Positions 35,796 to 51,800 of a stretch of DNA of 64,000 bases are shown piece after piece (position 1 is the stretch's first letter; every line of letters starts with the position of its first letter). This stretch comes from Chamaelirium japonicum. Lineage: Eukaryota; Streptophyta; Magnoliopsida; Liliales; Melanthiaceae. The notes under the pieces were generated by a model. It was given only the letters and a program-made list of their open reading frames with translations. It searched no databases and was not told where the DNA came from. The position numbers and the translations under genes are program-made. The stretch is taken from positions 26,724,885 through 26,788,884 of the forward strand of contig OX393557.1 in assembly GCA_947650365.1 (NCBI GenBank). Reading direction: 5' to 3'.

Positions 35796-36210
35796 CTCGG
35801 AGCTGTGGCGCGACCCAACAGTTGAAGAGAAGAGGGGAGAGGATGGGGTGGAGAGGGGTGACGAAATCGGAGATGGGTTCTCTTCTGCAAGGCCCCGTTG
35901 TCGACAAGAGGCGGCGGCTGCGGCAGTGCCGAGAAGGCCTCGGGAGCAAAAGGGGAAGAACCCACCGCCTAGAGGCTCGGACCACCTAGCTCCGATGCTT
36001 GTTTGTCGTTGGGGTTGGAATGCGGAAGTATCCCCCATAAGTGGGGACGGAAGAACAGTAGAACCTGGCAGTGGCCATGACAGAGAGAGAGAGAGAGAGA
36101 GGTTTTTTTTTTCTTTCTTTTTTTTTTTGAAGAGATGTTTTTTATGGGCTTTTTTTTTTGAAAAATGCTATATATATCTATATAATAGGAGAGGGTTTTG
36201 TGGGGGAGTA

Positions 36211-36520
36211 CAAAGAGGGTTTTAGTATGGGCTGATTTTTTGTAGTCAAGTTATCTATGGTATGTTGATCATCCTCACAAAAAATCAGCCCATTCTAATA
36301 CCTTAGGTGCATCAAATGCGCTCTTCAAATCAACGGTTAAAATCAAAAATCGTTGATTTGAAGAACGCATTTGATGCACCTAGAGGTTTTAGAATGAGCT
36401 GATTTTTTGTGAGAATGATCAACATACCATAGACAACATGTCTACAAAAAATCAGCCCATTCTAAAACCTCTAGGTGTTTCAAAGGGTGCTGGGTTGTTG
36501 TTGGGTCAGTCGATCCTGAC

Positions 36521-36522
<2 letters not shown>
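36211..36522. mobile_element. Foldback element E1 (left-truncated)
   Basis: Same family as E5 (38347-38744). It contains alternating copies of a block whose core is gaatgggctgattttttgt and its reverse complement acaaaaaatcagcccattc. It ends in gatcctgaccc followed directly by (AT)n. The left terminus found in E5 is missing, so the element abuts the upstream region of the nucleotidase gene in truncated form. Confidence 0.7.
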
Positions 36523-37733
<1,211 letters not shown>

Positions 37734-37800
37734 AAGAGAGAGAGAGGAATGCTTATCTGCGGTCTACGGTCCATGTACCTCAGATCTAGGCTCTTTTTTC

Positions 37801-40140
<2,340 letters not shown>

Positions 40141-40512
40141 AGAGGAGGTAAGGGTGGTCTCAGGATTAAAAAACACACAGAGAGGTTTATCCTAATGTTG
40201 GGTTGGTCAGAGGGGTTGGACCTCAAATGAAAAGCTTTATTAGGTTTATCCTAATGTTGGGTTGGTCAGAGGGGCCTTAGGCTTCTATTAAATCAAGCAT
40301 TCTGGATGCAGGGTTAAAATGAAACATTCTAGATGCATGTTTATGAAATATATAAAAAGAACCGCCGACATGAAGTGCACTTTTCAGCGATGTTAGCCCA
40401 CGTACCTATTAGAGTGCTAGTCTCATAAATATTTTTATATATGCCTATTGAATTAAATATATATTTTTAATTGTTATCTTCGAGAAAAAAACTTTTTCTT
40501 CAAGAAGTTGGG

Positions 40513-40943
40513 TAGGGGTGGCAATGGGTCGTGCCGTGTCTAGTTTCGGGTCGTGTCGAAAAGTCCTAGACCAGGACCTGACCCGTTTAACTAATCGTGT
40601 CTAAATTCTAAACCCGTACACGACCCATTTATAAACGGGTAGACCCGTTATGACCCACTAGACTCGATTACCACACGGGTTTATTCAGTTGACCCGATCC
40701 GACTCAACCCGATATTACCCGATAGACCCATTGATACTATATATTATAGTATCGGATTGCGGGTAGACCTGACTCGACCCTGTGAATTTTGAACGGGTCT
40801 TCCCAGGTCTACCATGTCTAGATCTAAACCCGGACCCGACCCGTTTATTAAACGGGTCTATCATGTCGACCCGTTTAGCCCTGACCCAGACCCGCTAACT
40901 TCGTGTCGGGTCTGCCATGTCGGGTCCGAAATTGCCAGCCCTA
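40513..40943. mobile_element. hAT-type MITE with perfect 8-bp TSD
   Basis: 431 bp with inverted ends taggggtggcaatgggtc and gaaattgccagccccta-like right end (ttgccagcccta). The perfect 8-bp duplication aagttggg occurs at 40505-40512 and 40944-40951. The interior is rich in gacccg/cgggtc with a central palindrome around actatatattatagt. It is in inverted orientation relative to the related copy at 60027. Confidence 0.9.
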
Positions 40944-40951
40944 AAGTTGGG

Positions 40952-41935
40952 TCCTTGGGAATTAGGGTGTCTCTATTTTTCCTTTGTTGAATGAAGACAT
41001 ATCGGGCGATGGCTTTTCATAGGACTTTCGAAGCTTCTCTCTTTCAATTTTTTTTGTATTTTTTTATGGAGCTCTTACTTTTGATTTCTCAACAAATAGA
41101 GTAATGCTATTTGAACATATTACGGGACAACCTGTGGTGATGTGGGGCATCAGCAAGCACTTATGCCACTTGGCATGAATCCAGAGGCACTGAGAGTTGG
41201 CCGACGCCCAATATCACCGTGGGTTGTCAAAAGGAGTTGTCCCAGAGTTTGTTCAAATAACATACTAAAAAAAAATATCCGAATTTATTGGCTTTGATGA
41301 TTATTGCTGAATGGGGCTAGGTGGGGGTTGGGGGGGACCCAAACTAAGAATTTGTCCATCTATGGGTGCGTGATAATCTAGTGAAGATTTTGACCTTTCA
41401 AAGAAAAACAATGCTATTTGAACAATCACCATTGACAAAAACTTTGACAAACCAAACCCATTCCTCTTGTGGAGGGCCCGCATGATGTGAATGCTGATAC
41501 ATTGAGCCTGGGACCTGCCACCAGTGACATGGGTCTGATTTGTCAAAGATTTTGTCGATGGAGGTTGTTCAAATAGTACTGCTCTTCAAAGAAACCATAT
41601 CTTTGACTTGGGGTATCTTTGACTTTTAAAGATTTGATGCCAATGGTAGGGACGTGAACGGGTTGGGTTTGAGACGAGCAACTCTATCCGGATCATGAAT
41701 CCATTTAGAAAAATGACCTTTCAAATATGTGCTCGCCTTGGGTTTGTCGGATAAATCCCACATTTCTCCGGCTTATATTATCGAAAAGGGTAATTTTATT
41801 CACACCCCAAAGTTACTTCCTGTTTCCCCAAGGCTTTCCTTTTCCTTATCCACCAATTTTTTAGATGGCATGTATGCCCTCCTTTTACCCCACATTCAGC
41901 CTTTACCCCGTCTCCTACCCAACCAGTATCTCCTC
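40952..41935. other. Intergenic, no gene recognised
   Basis: No exon seen. Near 41100-41240 and 41405-41570 there are inverted similar segments (caatgctatttgaac and gttcaaatagtactg), hinting at another small inverted-repeat element. At 41788 ttttattcacaccccaaagt matches the motif at about 9105. Confidence 0.35.
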
Positions 41936-42641
41936 TATTGTGATCCGAAGCCTGCGAAGCGGAAAGAGCAGGCCTCGACATGCGAAGAACCACCATCGGT
42001 AGACGACGACCACTGACACCACCGAGAAGATCGAACCGAGAAACATGCATAAGAAGCAATTATACACGATGTTTCGGTAACGACGATCAATGAATTCACT
42101 ACTATGGAGAAACATGAGTACATGTTTGTTTGTTTCTTACAATCCCTCACACACCCTCGAAGAAAATCACACAAGGAGAGAAGATCCATAACCCTCTCAC
42201 CCCAAAGACCAAAGAAGAAACATGCCATCGAAACCCTAAGTCCCAAATGGATTTCCCTCCCTCACTCTCGATGATAGCCGTCTTATAAACCCTAGAAAAG
42301 CCCCTTGGGGTTTATAGGTTCGACTAGAACCTCATATTTATATACACAAGTTCGTATCCAAGTTGTAGGAGGAATCCCTTGCGAAAATATAGCCCAAACT
42401 GCCTTAACCCGCGTTGCTAATCCGATTTCACTCCGGTGAAGCCCTGGGTGCTCGAGCGAATATCCTGGCAGCGGGTCTCTTGGTTCTGCAACCCAATTTG
42501 CTTGGGCACCCAATCTGGTGCCCGGGCGAATTTCCTGTGCAGTACATCGCTTTCGCTCCTTCGCTACTCCGTCTTCTATCGTTCATTCACGCAAGAACTT
42601 TGGGGATGTTATATGGTTTGTTTAGAGCCACATCTTTAACA
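41936..42641 (-). repeat. 3' LTR-like repeat of copia element 3
   Basis: About 705 bp, matching 44108-44813 along its whole length with many substitutions. Shared anchors are gaagaaccaccatcggtaga / gaagaaccaccaccggtaga, ccctctcaccccaaagacca and tagaaaagccccttgg. Confidence 0.75.
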
Positions 42642-43299
42642 ATCTCAACCTTTACTTCAAATAAGACATGAGCAATACCTCAAACACAAACTCCATCTTT
42701 TCGAACAGTGAATCCATTGTCCTGTCATCGTCACCGTCTTGGCCCCCATGTCGAGAATCCAATCGCTGAGTTTGGTTATTGCCCAATTCGTTAAACTTGG
42801 CCACTAAAAACCACTTCATGATCATCCTCTCCCCTGAGCATGCCCATCTGCACCCTTGTTTTTTTTTTTTTTTTTTTTTCTGAACACTGCCCATGTGTCA
42901 TCGCTCTCCATGCTACTATGTTTAGGCCTCCATCAAAGGGCCCCCTTACCCCTTATGATCATGGATGTTCTGTCTCAAACCTTCACAACTCCACCTTTAC
43001 CAGTGAACTTACACATGAGAGAATCTTGCTTGGAAATAGTAATTAGATTTTCTCACCACCTCAGAATATGACGGATATCCTTGAGTGTCTATACTCACCC
43101 ATCAGACATCTCAAGTCAAATATCCTCGACTCCCCTTATTGACCTTGGAACTGTTGCCAATCATCAACATGCCACCATTAGTCTACATACTTGCCGAACC
43201 ATTCCCTACGTGAACAAATATGATATATGGGCCGTTATCAATTATACAGTTCTGATCTGATATAATATCAGTGGTAGTCATCAAAATGTCCCCCACGTC

Positions 43300-44090
43300 A
43301 AATCCCTCTAACTTGACATAATCTACGGATTTGTCAACATTGACAATTTTCTTGCTTTGGATGATCCTGGGTAATCCAGTTTTGCTCTATCTTTTCACTT
43401 GCACTTCGATTTGGAGTGCCTGAATCAATCACATTTCTAGCAAGAGATTTGCGTCATATTTTTCTTTACCCCCGCATGCACCGCAAATGCCTTGGATTGA
43501 TTGTCACCACCCCCTTGCTTGTCCCTATCAATTGAAGCTTGTTTGAAAGAAGCATATTGTGACGTCCTCTAACTTAATCAATTCATTCCAATAACGCATC
43601 ATGACCTTCAGATGCTCGTAGGACTAGGATAGTGAACCAAGAAGAAGTAAAGCCTTGTCCATCTCCTTCATGTCTTTATCGATATTAAGTAACTTTTCTA
43701 TTAGTTGATTGAAGACCGAGATATGCTCTATGATCCCTGTACCTTTCATAATCTGAGGGTTGTAGATCTTCTGCTTTAGGTACAACCGGTTCATGAGCGA
43801 CTGGGTCATGTACATCATCTCCCACAGCTTCGCTACGGAGACTTCCTTGGAGACGTTCTCTAACACAACCTTCAAATCAAACTCATCTCACTTATTATCC
43901 ATCATCATGTCTGGCTTGATGCCCTTCAAAGGTTTGTCCCACCTTGAATCAATGCATATCTAACTTGTATTTGCCTTAAGACAAAGTTGATCTGGCCATC
44001 AAATTTTTCGATCAAGAACTATACGTTCGACCCTTGAGTCGTCATCTCTGATTTTTCATCCTCGACCTAGAGCCTCATATCACCATCAAG
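43300..44090 (-). pseudogene. Degraded copia gag-protease remnant
   Basis: The frame at 43875-43624 contains gag-type text (LMNRLYLKQKIYN, FNQLIEKLLNIDKDM, DKALLLLGSL). Upstream on the same strand EKFDGQINF is visible near 44000. Near 43405-43445 a CCHC spacing (C-x2-C-x4-H-x4-C) survives with two stop codons in it. Further on, conceptual text resembling the copia protease-integrase linker is broken by stops. It is a decayed gene, not expressed as protein. Confidence 0.7.
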
Positions 44091-44107
44091 AAACTTTGAT
44101 ACCAGTT

Positions 44108-44813
44108 TGTTATGATTTGAGGCCCCATGTGTGCGAAAAAGCGAGCCACAACATGTGAAGAACCACCACCGGTAGACAACTACCACCGACACCACCAAGA
44201 AGATCAAATAAAGAAACAAACACAAGAAGCAATCACACACGACATTCCGGTAATAACGATCAATAGATTTACTAGTAGGGAAAACACGAGCTCACATTTG
44301 TTTCTCTCACAATCCCTTACTTAACCTCGAGGAGATCACACAAGGATAAGAAGATGCACAACCCTCTCACCCCGAAGACCAAAGAAGAACCCTCCCATGA
44401 AACCCTAAGGGCTCCAATGGGTTTCCCACCCTCTCCCTCGATGATAGTTGCCTTCTAAACTCTAGAAAAGCCCCTTGGACTTTATAGGTTCGAACTAGAA
44501 TCTCATATTTTTATACAAAAGTTTATATCAAAGTTGTCAGAGAAATCTCGTGCGAAAATGCAGCCCTAATCGCCTAAGCCTGCACTGCCAACCCTATTTC
44601 GCCCAGGCAAAGCCTTGAGGAACCCGGGTGAATTTTTTGGCAGCGAGTCTCTTGGTTTCGTCACCCTGTTTGCCCGGGCGCCCAGTCTGGCACCCAGGCG
44701 AATTTCTTGTGTAGCACGATGCTTCCACTCCTCCGCTACTTCGTTTTCCGTTGTTCTATCGCGCATGAACGTTGGGGATGCTATATAGCTTGTTTGAAGC
44801 CACATCTTCACCA
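44108..44813 (-). repeat. 5' LTR-like repeat of copia element 3
   Basis: It begins on the plus strand with tgttatgattt and ends cttcacca, i.e. TG...CA. It is adjacent to the primer-site-like tgatacca (44097-44104). Confidence 0.75.
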
Positions 44814-47399
44814 CCCTCCTTTATACCCTCCTCCCTCCCCTTCTTTTCCATTGTCAAAACCACCATCATCTAGCCTCCTCCTCTTTCATTCCACCTTGCT
44901 AAAAAACATAAAGTTCGATGGAATAAAAAATTCAAAATATTTTAACTTAAAAACCCAAAGATCAGTAAAATATTTTGAATCTATAAATTTTTTTTTCTTC
45001 ATGATAACTCTTTTTTCCTCCAGACTCGGACAAAATTCAAAATCCGGATTTTTCAGCTTTATGACAAAAAGTTAGTGTAAAGCAAAAGCCCTACTCTTTT
45101 GAAAAAAACCAATATGAAGTGGGTACCAGGTGTTGCATAACAGTGGTCATGGGGGTTGGACAAGGTGGATGGAAACATGGAGGATATATATTTATTATAA
45201 ACTATTCAACACTCTAAATGAAAGAAATAATTTGAATAATCCATCAAATTAGATGATCCTTACTAGAGGAATGACCTAATGTGACCATATCATACTAATT
45301 CTACCTATTGCAACAAATATCATGCGCAATATACTATCAATCTTGTATTTGCAGATCAATAATTTTATATGATCATATTTTATTTTAGATAAAATATTAT
45401 TTTTATCTTTTCAATGTTTAGACCGTTATGTATCTATACAATTTACGCAGAGATACAAGCTAAGTAGAGTTTCATGCTCCAAGAGAGTATAGAAATGTAA
45501 TTTAATCGTTCCAAAGTATGTATCTATGCTAGACTTATGACTATTCAAAGTTTTCACTAAAAAATTATAATAAAATTAATATTTTTACCATTTCTATAAA
45601 ACTACAATATTTTCACATTGTCGAAATATTTCAATATCCAAAGTTCCAAAATAGTGGTCGAAATGAAAATTTCAAACCTTGGTAGTGGTTGGTTTTAATC
45701 GGCTTCTTTATTTGGTTAATGATGCACGTATTTTAATCTAAGCCATTGAATAGATGAATTACACTTGTCTTTGTGCATATGAATCTACAGCCCAGATATA
45801 TTTTTTATCTTATGTTATATATCTGGGCCGCAGGCATAGTCCCTTATTATAATTGTGCCAAATTATGTATCTATAGCAAGTGCACAGTAGGTGCATTTGG
45901 ACTGGTTTGGTTATGATACCACCACCCCTTTGCTGGTGGCTGAGTTTATATAAGATCGCACTAGAGGTGGCTGGTTTTAATCGACTTTCTTAGTTGGATA
46001 ATGATGCATGTGTTTTAATCTTAGTCATTAAATAGATGAATCACACTCATCTTTGTGTATATGGATCTACAACTCAGATATATATCTTTTATCTTATGTT
46101 ATATGGCTGCAGGCATATATAGTCCCTTATTATAATTGTGTCAAAGTGTGTATCTATACCAAATGAATAGTAGGCGAATTTGGACTAGTATGGCCGAATA
46201 CTACAATTTCAAGGAGAATAAGGAAGGAAAGAGGAGGAGGAAGATGGGAAAGAAAAAGAATAAGGGACGAGGAAAGAGGATCCGAGGTGGAAGAATAAGC
46301 GAAGGGGAAGGAGGAGGAGGATGTGACGGTGGTGGGTTGTCGGCAGCGTCCTACACATGGGCCGCGTGAGGGGGTGGCGGACGTGGGCTGCCATCAGCAA
46401 AAAAGCAGGGCTGAAATGGGGACATATCAGATATTTTTTTCAAATTTAAGTTAGGTCTGCCTTAGGTATTTCGTGTGCTGTAAGTAACCCCACCCTTTAG
46501 GGAATGCATGTGTTCATAAAACTTAATCCAATACCATCATCTATTGGGAACATTTCATGATGAAATATTGTATTTGATCATGGCTTACAACATGCAACAT
46601 GTCTTCATCTTTAAATGGTTACGACTTGAAGCTCACGGTTGACTCTCAGTCCCACCCATGGCTCACAAGACTTAACTACAGGAGCAACTTGATCTGCCGC
46701 CTTATCAATTGCATGCTACCAAGAACGAGTGGTAGCCCCTTCGAGTAATCATCCCAGCCCTATTCTTCGAGCAACTCCACCTCCAAACCATGATTGGCTC
46801 TATGGCATAAAGTAAATGGCGCAAAGTTGCTCTCTTGTAGGCCATATAATAGACTCGGATCATCTTTTGAGCCCATATAATAGACTCGGCCATATAATAA
46901 CCTGTAACTGCACTCTGCGATTGCATCCCAACAGTAAACCCGATGTTTTCCTCTCGGGTGGTGACAGGATCGAATCCCAGATTTGTCCTACGTCGCTATG
47001 GCGTATAGTAAATGTGGGGTTCCTATGGGCGAATTCAAGGCTGGTCTTCAACAAAACTATTTGCTCTTCTGTGGTTGTTATAGGCTTCAAACCATACTCT
47101 TTCTTGTGTGTAGACACTAACTTACGCCGCTCTAATCTGACATGTATGCCCCACATCAAAAAAAAAACCTACCATGTTGGCTTACATAAAATCTCATTAG
47201 GGTACACTAGATCGCGTGTTAACCGAAGCATAGGATCTTGAACAGTAGCTTAGGACTAACTTAACTTAACTTGACAATCAATGATTGATCAATTTAAAAT
47301 ATATTATCACCGCTATTTCTAGTATTTGACTAATCAATGTCATCTAGATAGTATTGTATAGAAGAGCTTGAGGAGATGGAACATTCTTAGAATCTCTTC
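44814..47399. other. Intergenic between copia 3 and the nuclease 3' end
   Basis: AT-rich. Apart from the tandem duplication at 45687-46196 no feature is recognised. A GA/AG-rich block at 46215-46320 yields a Lys/Arg/Gly-rich frame that looks like low-complexity sequence. Any 3' untranslated region of the nuclease gene would lie at the right end. Confidence 0.4.
45687..46196. repeat. Diverged tandem duplication, about 235-bp units
   Basis: Copy 1 (45687-45920) and copy 2 (45969-46196) share ggttttaatcg, taatgatgca, ttttatcttatgttatat, catagtcccttattataatt and tttggact in the same order, at clearly less than full identity. A 48-bp spacer separates them. Confidence 0.75.
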
Positions 47400-48803
47400 T
47401 TATGTTGGCGCCGCGATTTCCTGATTGTGATCACCAAATACTCTGTTCAGAATCATGGCCAACCTCACTCCACCCTGTGCGATTCGTTTCATGACTATCG
47501 GCATCCGGGAATTGAAGTAATCATCTGCAAGGAAGATGGGGGGGAGGGGGGGGGGGGGGATATGTTAAGCTTGATTTCGAAATGCGCAAATGGATGAAAG
47601 ATTATGTTCAATCTTAGTCGATCTCAATTATTCCCACATTTAGTTCTCAATGTCTAAAAAACGGGACTTGCCTGATAGCGTCTTGCCGTTGGTAACACCT
47701 TTGTAACCCCATTTGCAGGCTAAGCTAATGCTTTCCGTAGCATATCTGTTTTGAAGAACACATACTTCTAAGTAAGTTATATGATAAGTATCATACTAGA
47801 TATACATGTCAATTGGTTTGGCCTTGATTGTAAAGATGGGAGAATCACCAACATCTAAGGGTGAGTTTGGAATTGGTTTGGAAATTTTAGGATTTGATTT
47901 TGGAATACCATAAACTGGTTTTGGAAAAAACTGGTTTTAGCTTTATCGAGAACCTGTTCTAGAATTACCAATATTTGATCATTCGACAGTAAACCAGTTT
48001 TGAGCCGAAAACTAGTTTGGCAGTTATTTCCTCCGTTTAAAATATTCTCTTGTTAAAACATTATCTCTCTAACATAATATGCCATATTCTCTTTCTACAA
48101 TATTCCCTCTCTAATAATTTATCATTTTACAATATTATTTACGTAATATTCTCACGACCTATATTCTCTCTCTATATTTTTTCTCTTTAGAGCATCTCTC
48201 TCTACACTATCTTCTCTCTATGATATTTTCTATCTACACCATTATCTCTCTCTACGATTTTTTTTCTCTACAATATTTTCTCTCTCTATGCATCCTAAAA
48301 CTATATGTTCTTTTGTACATAAATGAGATTTCAAAATGAATCCACCTACTGAACTGGACTTATTTCTACCGTTCTTTCACCTCTTAAGTGAGTGGAAATG
48401 AATTCACCTGCATAAATCAAATCTTTCCAACGGTGGATTTGATTTCCTTCAAAAATAAGAAGGAAATCAATTTTCACTCCACTAAGGAAGACAAAATTAA
48501 CGACCTGAGACTGAGCGGACAAGATTCCTCTTCACTTAATTTAGATTCCTCTTCACTTAATTTTCTAACTAAATTTCCTTGCCTCAAAAGATATTATAAG
48601 TGAGTGGAATAGGAAAATCAATAAAAATATAAGTCAGTAGTGCTTCCTTAAATAGTACGTAAGAGGTTTAATAAGTTTAAAAACTCACTTGTTTGGGCAG
48701 GAGAAAAGATCTTCACAATCCCCCCAAGAAGAGAGGTCATCTGACCAGATCCCCTGTAAAACAAGAACAAGTTACAGAAGAAACTCAGCTAAATAACTTT
48801 CAT

Positions 48804-48872
<69 letters not shown>

Positions 48873-51800
48873 TTGTTGGTCAGGATCATGGATGCTACTT
48901 ACTGATGTGAAGTTGTTATGAAGGTCTTCTTGTAAGACATCCATGTCCTTCCCATAAAAGTCTGCCAGAGCAGTGAGGATGATCTCCCTGTCCCACACCT
49001 ACACACTCAAGAGAAAAACATGCAACTCAACTTTAGTATTGATCCATCATCCATCAATGCTCAAACTTAGCTTAAATTGAAATTATTCGAGTTATTGGGT
49101 TTTCTATGCAACTCAACTTTAGTATTGATGGAGTGATTTCTTGTTAAAATCATCTAAATGTTTCCCACCAAGATGAGCCCACCCATCGGAAAGATCGACA
49201 AGTATTTTCCGATCAGCTGTTAACCTAGCATCAACCCTCTAAGATTGGTGATGATAATCTACCAAGTTAAATTGGCAAGATAAGGGGGATCGATGACAAA
49301 TTTAAGGGATTTTTTAATATAGTCCTTGAAAATTAGGCTGATTGTATATTAACCCCTGACAAGTTCATATTTACAATACCAATCCCTGAAAGCTTGATTC
49401 TTTGTGCAAATCGAGCCCTTAGGTTAAGTGACATCTATTAGGGGCGAAATTCTAGGCATATTTGTGGTTTAACTATTACTTATATAAAATTTTTACAAGG
49501 ATGGTTTTACCCTTAGAAGAGAGAAAGTTAGGCCCCTGAGAATGACACAAAAATCCTAAACTAGGGAAAATGGAGAGCAGATAATGTTGGGTTAAATGTT
49601 ATTAACGGTAAAATGGTCAACGTGATCTCAGATAAACGACTGACCATGATGAAAATATATCCGGTAACGGCAAACCACGAATATATCTGGAATATTCACC
49701 ACAAATAGACATCAATAACCTTGAGTGGTTGATTTGTACAAGTAATCTAATTTTTCGGGGTGGATTTATAACTATAAAGTTTCTAGTAGTTAATATACAA
49801 TTAGCCTACTTTCTAGGGGGCTATGTGCAAAAAATCCAAATTTTAATTGAAAAAAAAAACAGCACAAGAACTGAAGCCCACAAAATCTTAAACCAATGCT
49901 TATCTGAATGCCAAAAATAAAATTTAACATTCAGCTGAGACTTACATGGTGCAAGTTGGATTTATGCCTGAACCATCGCAGCTGTATCGTGTTCCCGCCT
50001 TCATCGCTCGTGAATCCGACGTGCATCGGCTGCAAGAACAATTAACCAAAGGCTCTGAAGAGAGCTGAACTCAAAACTGGAATGCAGGAAGCTAGCTTCA
50101 GCACACACCTGATGGATGTCTCCCATGAAGTGGGACAAGAACAGCAGGGCCTCCGTCAAGTTATCTGCGGATGACAATCCCGAATTCCGTCAAGAGGATT
50201 ATGGAATTGGAGGGGTAAGAGAATGTACGATGCGGCGGTGGCGGCTCCAAGCTTACACCGGCGATCGGAGGTCCCTTCTCTGTAGTGCAGCAGCTGCGAA
50301 GTGAAGTTGTGGACCGCGCCCGCGACGCACATGTCCTTCGCTCCTCGGGGGTCATGGCAGTCCCCTGTAGAATCAAATGATAGTGTGAAGGTTTAGGGAT
50401 TTGTTCATGTGCACCCCATGATCTACAAAATTATCTATGCACCTTTCACATATCTCAATTTTTTCAAAATACCTCGAATAAATATTATTTTGACCAATTT
50501 TTTCCTTGAGCTACTCGATGCCATCGATGAACAAGGGTAAAATGGTCATAGTTTTGAATTTTTTTAAAAAATTGAGATATACAAAGGTCGCATAGCGAAG
50601 TTTGTAAGACATGCGGGTTTATGCAATATCGAACTTTGTTGCTAGTCTATGTGAATTTTTTTTTTTTTGTTTCATTAAAGGGGAAGGTCATGATCGGACC
50701 TCCAGAAGGCGCCACATACCGGCGCAACATTGAGACAGCCACCAGTTGGTGCAAGAGGAACCATCCAATCGGCTGAAGGGCAAAACTCATCAGAGAGAGA
50801 GGGGAGGAGAGAAAGGGGGGAGAGGAGGTGCCAGCACCTACATCGAGACCCACCGGACTAAACGCTAGAACAGGGGAACATAAAAAGAGGAGAAACAGCT
50901 AACACCCCAACCAGAAAACAAAAAACACAAAAACAAGGCGATCCATCGCCATTTCCAGCAGCTCGACAAGCCTAGATCGGAGCTGCACTTGCTACCACAC
51001 CGTCGTTGACCGCCGTCTCCGCCATCACCCGCCAAGAGACCGCCCACCGTGCCGAGGAGGTGCCCTGAAAACCTCCGGCGGAGAACCTCGACGCCGGGGT
51101 CAGATCCGACCACCTCGTAGCTTCCGGCGGAAAATCGGACCCCGGCGCCGAGCGAGGGCCGTCAGCCATCCGCAGATGGGGAAACCACGACTCCAGCGCG
51201 ACGAACACAAAAGAGCCGGCCGCCGGAGGAGCCCTTATCCACAGGGTGAAAGGAAGGGGATCCGATCCCATCCCCAGACCACAAGCTGAACCATCTCCCA
51301 GCTTTCCTGAAACCGCCAGAGGCGGCCGAGGAGGCCAAGAACAAGCCTAAAGAGATACCCTAAACCTAGGGGAACAAGGAGATTGAGCTGACTGGCAAGT
51401 GGGAGGTAAAACAAGATGTGCAAAATCTCTTAAAGGTTAGGAGTGTTCATGACCACATCATCATCCAAGTCTTATATATACTACCAAGACAATCAGCATG
51501 AACTTTCTGACCCACCGTCAAGCTGATGTCAACACTATATAGCTGATGTCAACACTATATAAGATTGGTGCCGAAAATCTAACCAAGACAACTTGACAAG
51601 AGAGGGAAATATGCCAAATTAAAAACTCACTAGCCATGACATAGTTGGCATAAGCCACCTTCAGGCCTGATCAGTCTGTAAGTTGGGAGTGTGTGAGATG
51701 AACCGAAATGGTTTCAATGGAGATGGGCTTACTTGTGTAGTCGAAGTTGCAGGCCTCGTCGGGGGTGTCGATGAAGTGCAGGGGGCTCGTCCACCTGTAC

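Larger units (their letters stand above)
41936..44813 (-). mobile_element. Old pol-less copia element 3
   Basis: Two LTR-like repeats of about 705 bp (41936-42641 and 44108-44813) flank only 1.47 kb. On the minus strand a primer-site-like tggtatca (44104-44097) lies just inside the right-hand LTR. Candidate 5-bp target duplications are tcctc (41931-41935) and ccctc (44814-44818), one mismatch. The interior has minus-strand gag and protease remnants, but integrase, reverse transcriptase and RNase H are absent. The LTRs are visibly diverged, so this is the oldest of the three copia insertions. Confidence 0.75.

Noticed and set aside
50258..50259. Nuclease exon 3 donor two bases earlier (GTGTAAG)
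   Set aside because: It would put a TAA immediately into exon 4; the donor GTAAGC two bases later restores the family sequence RRYNLTEAL.
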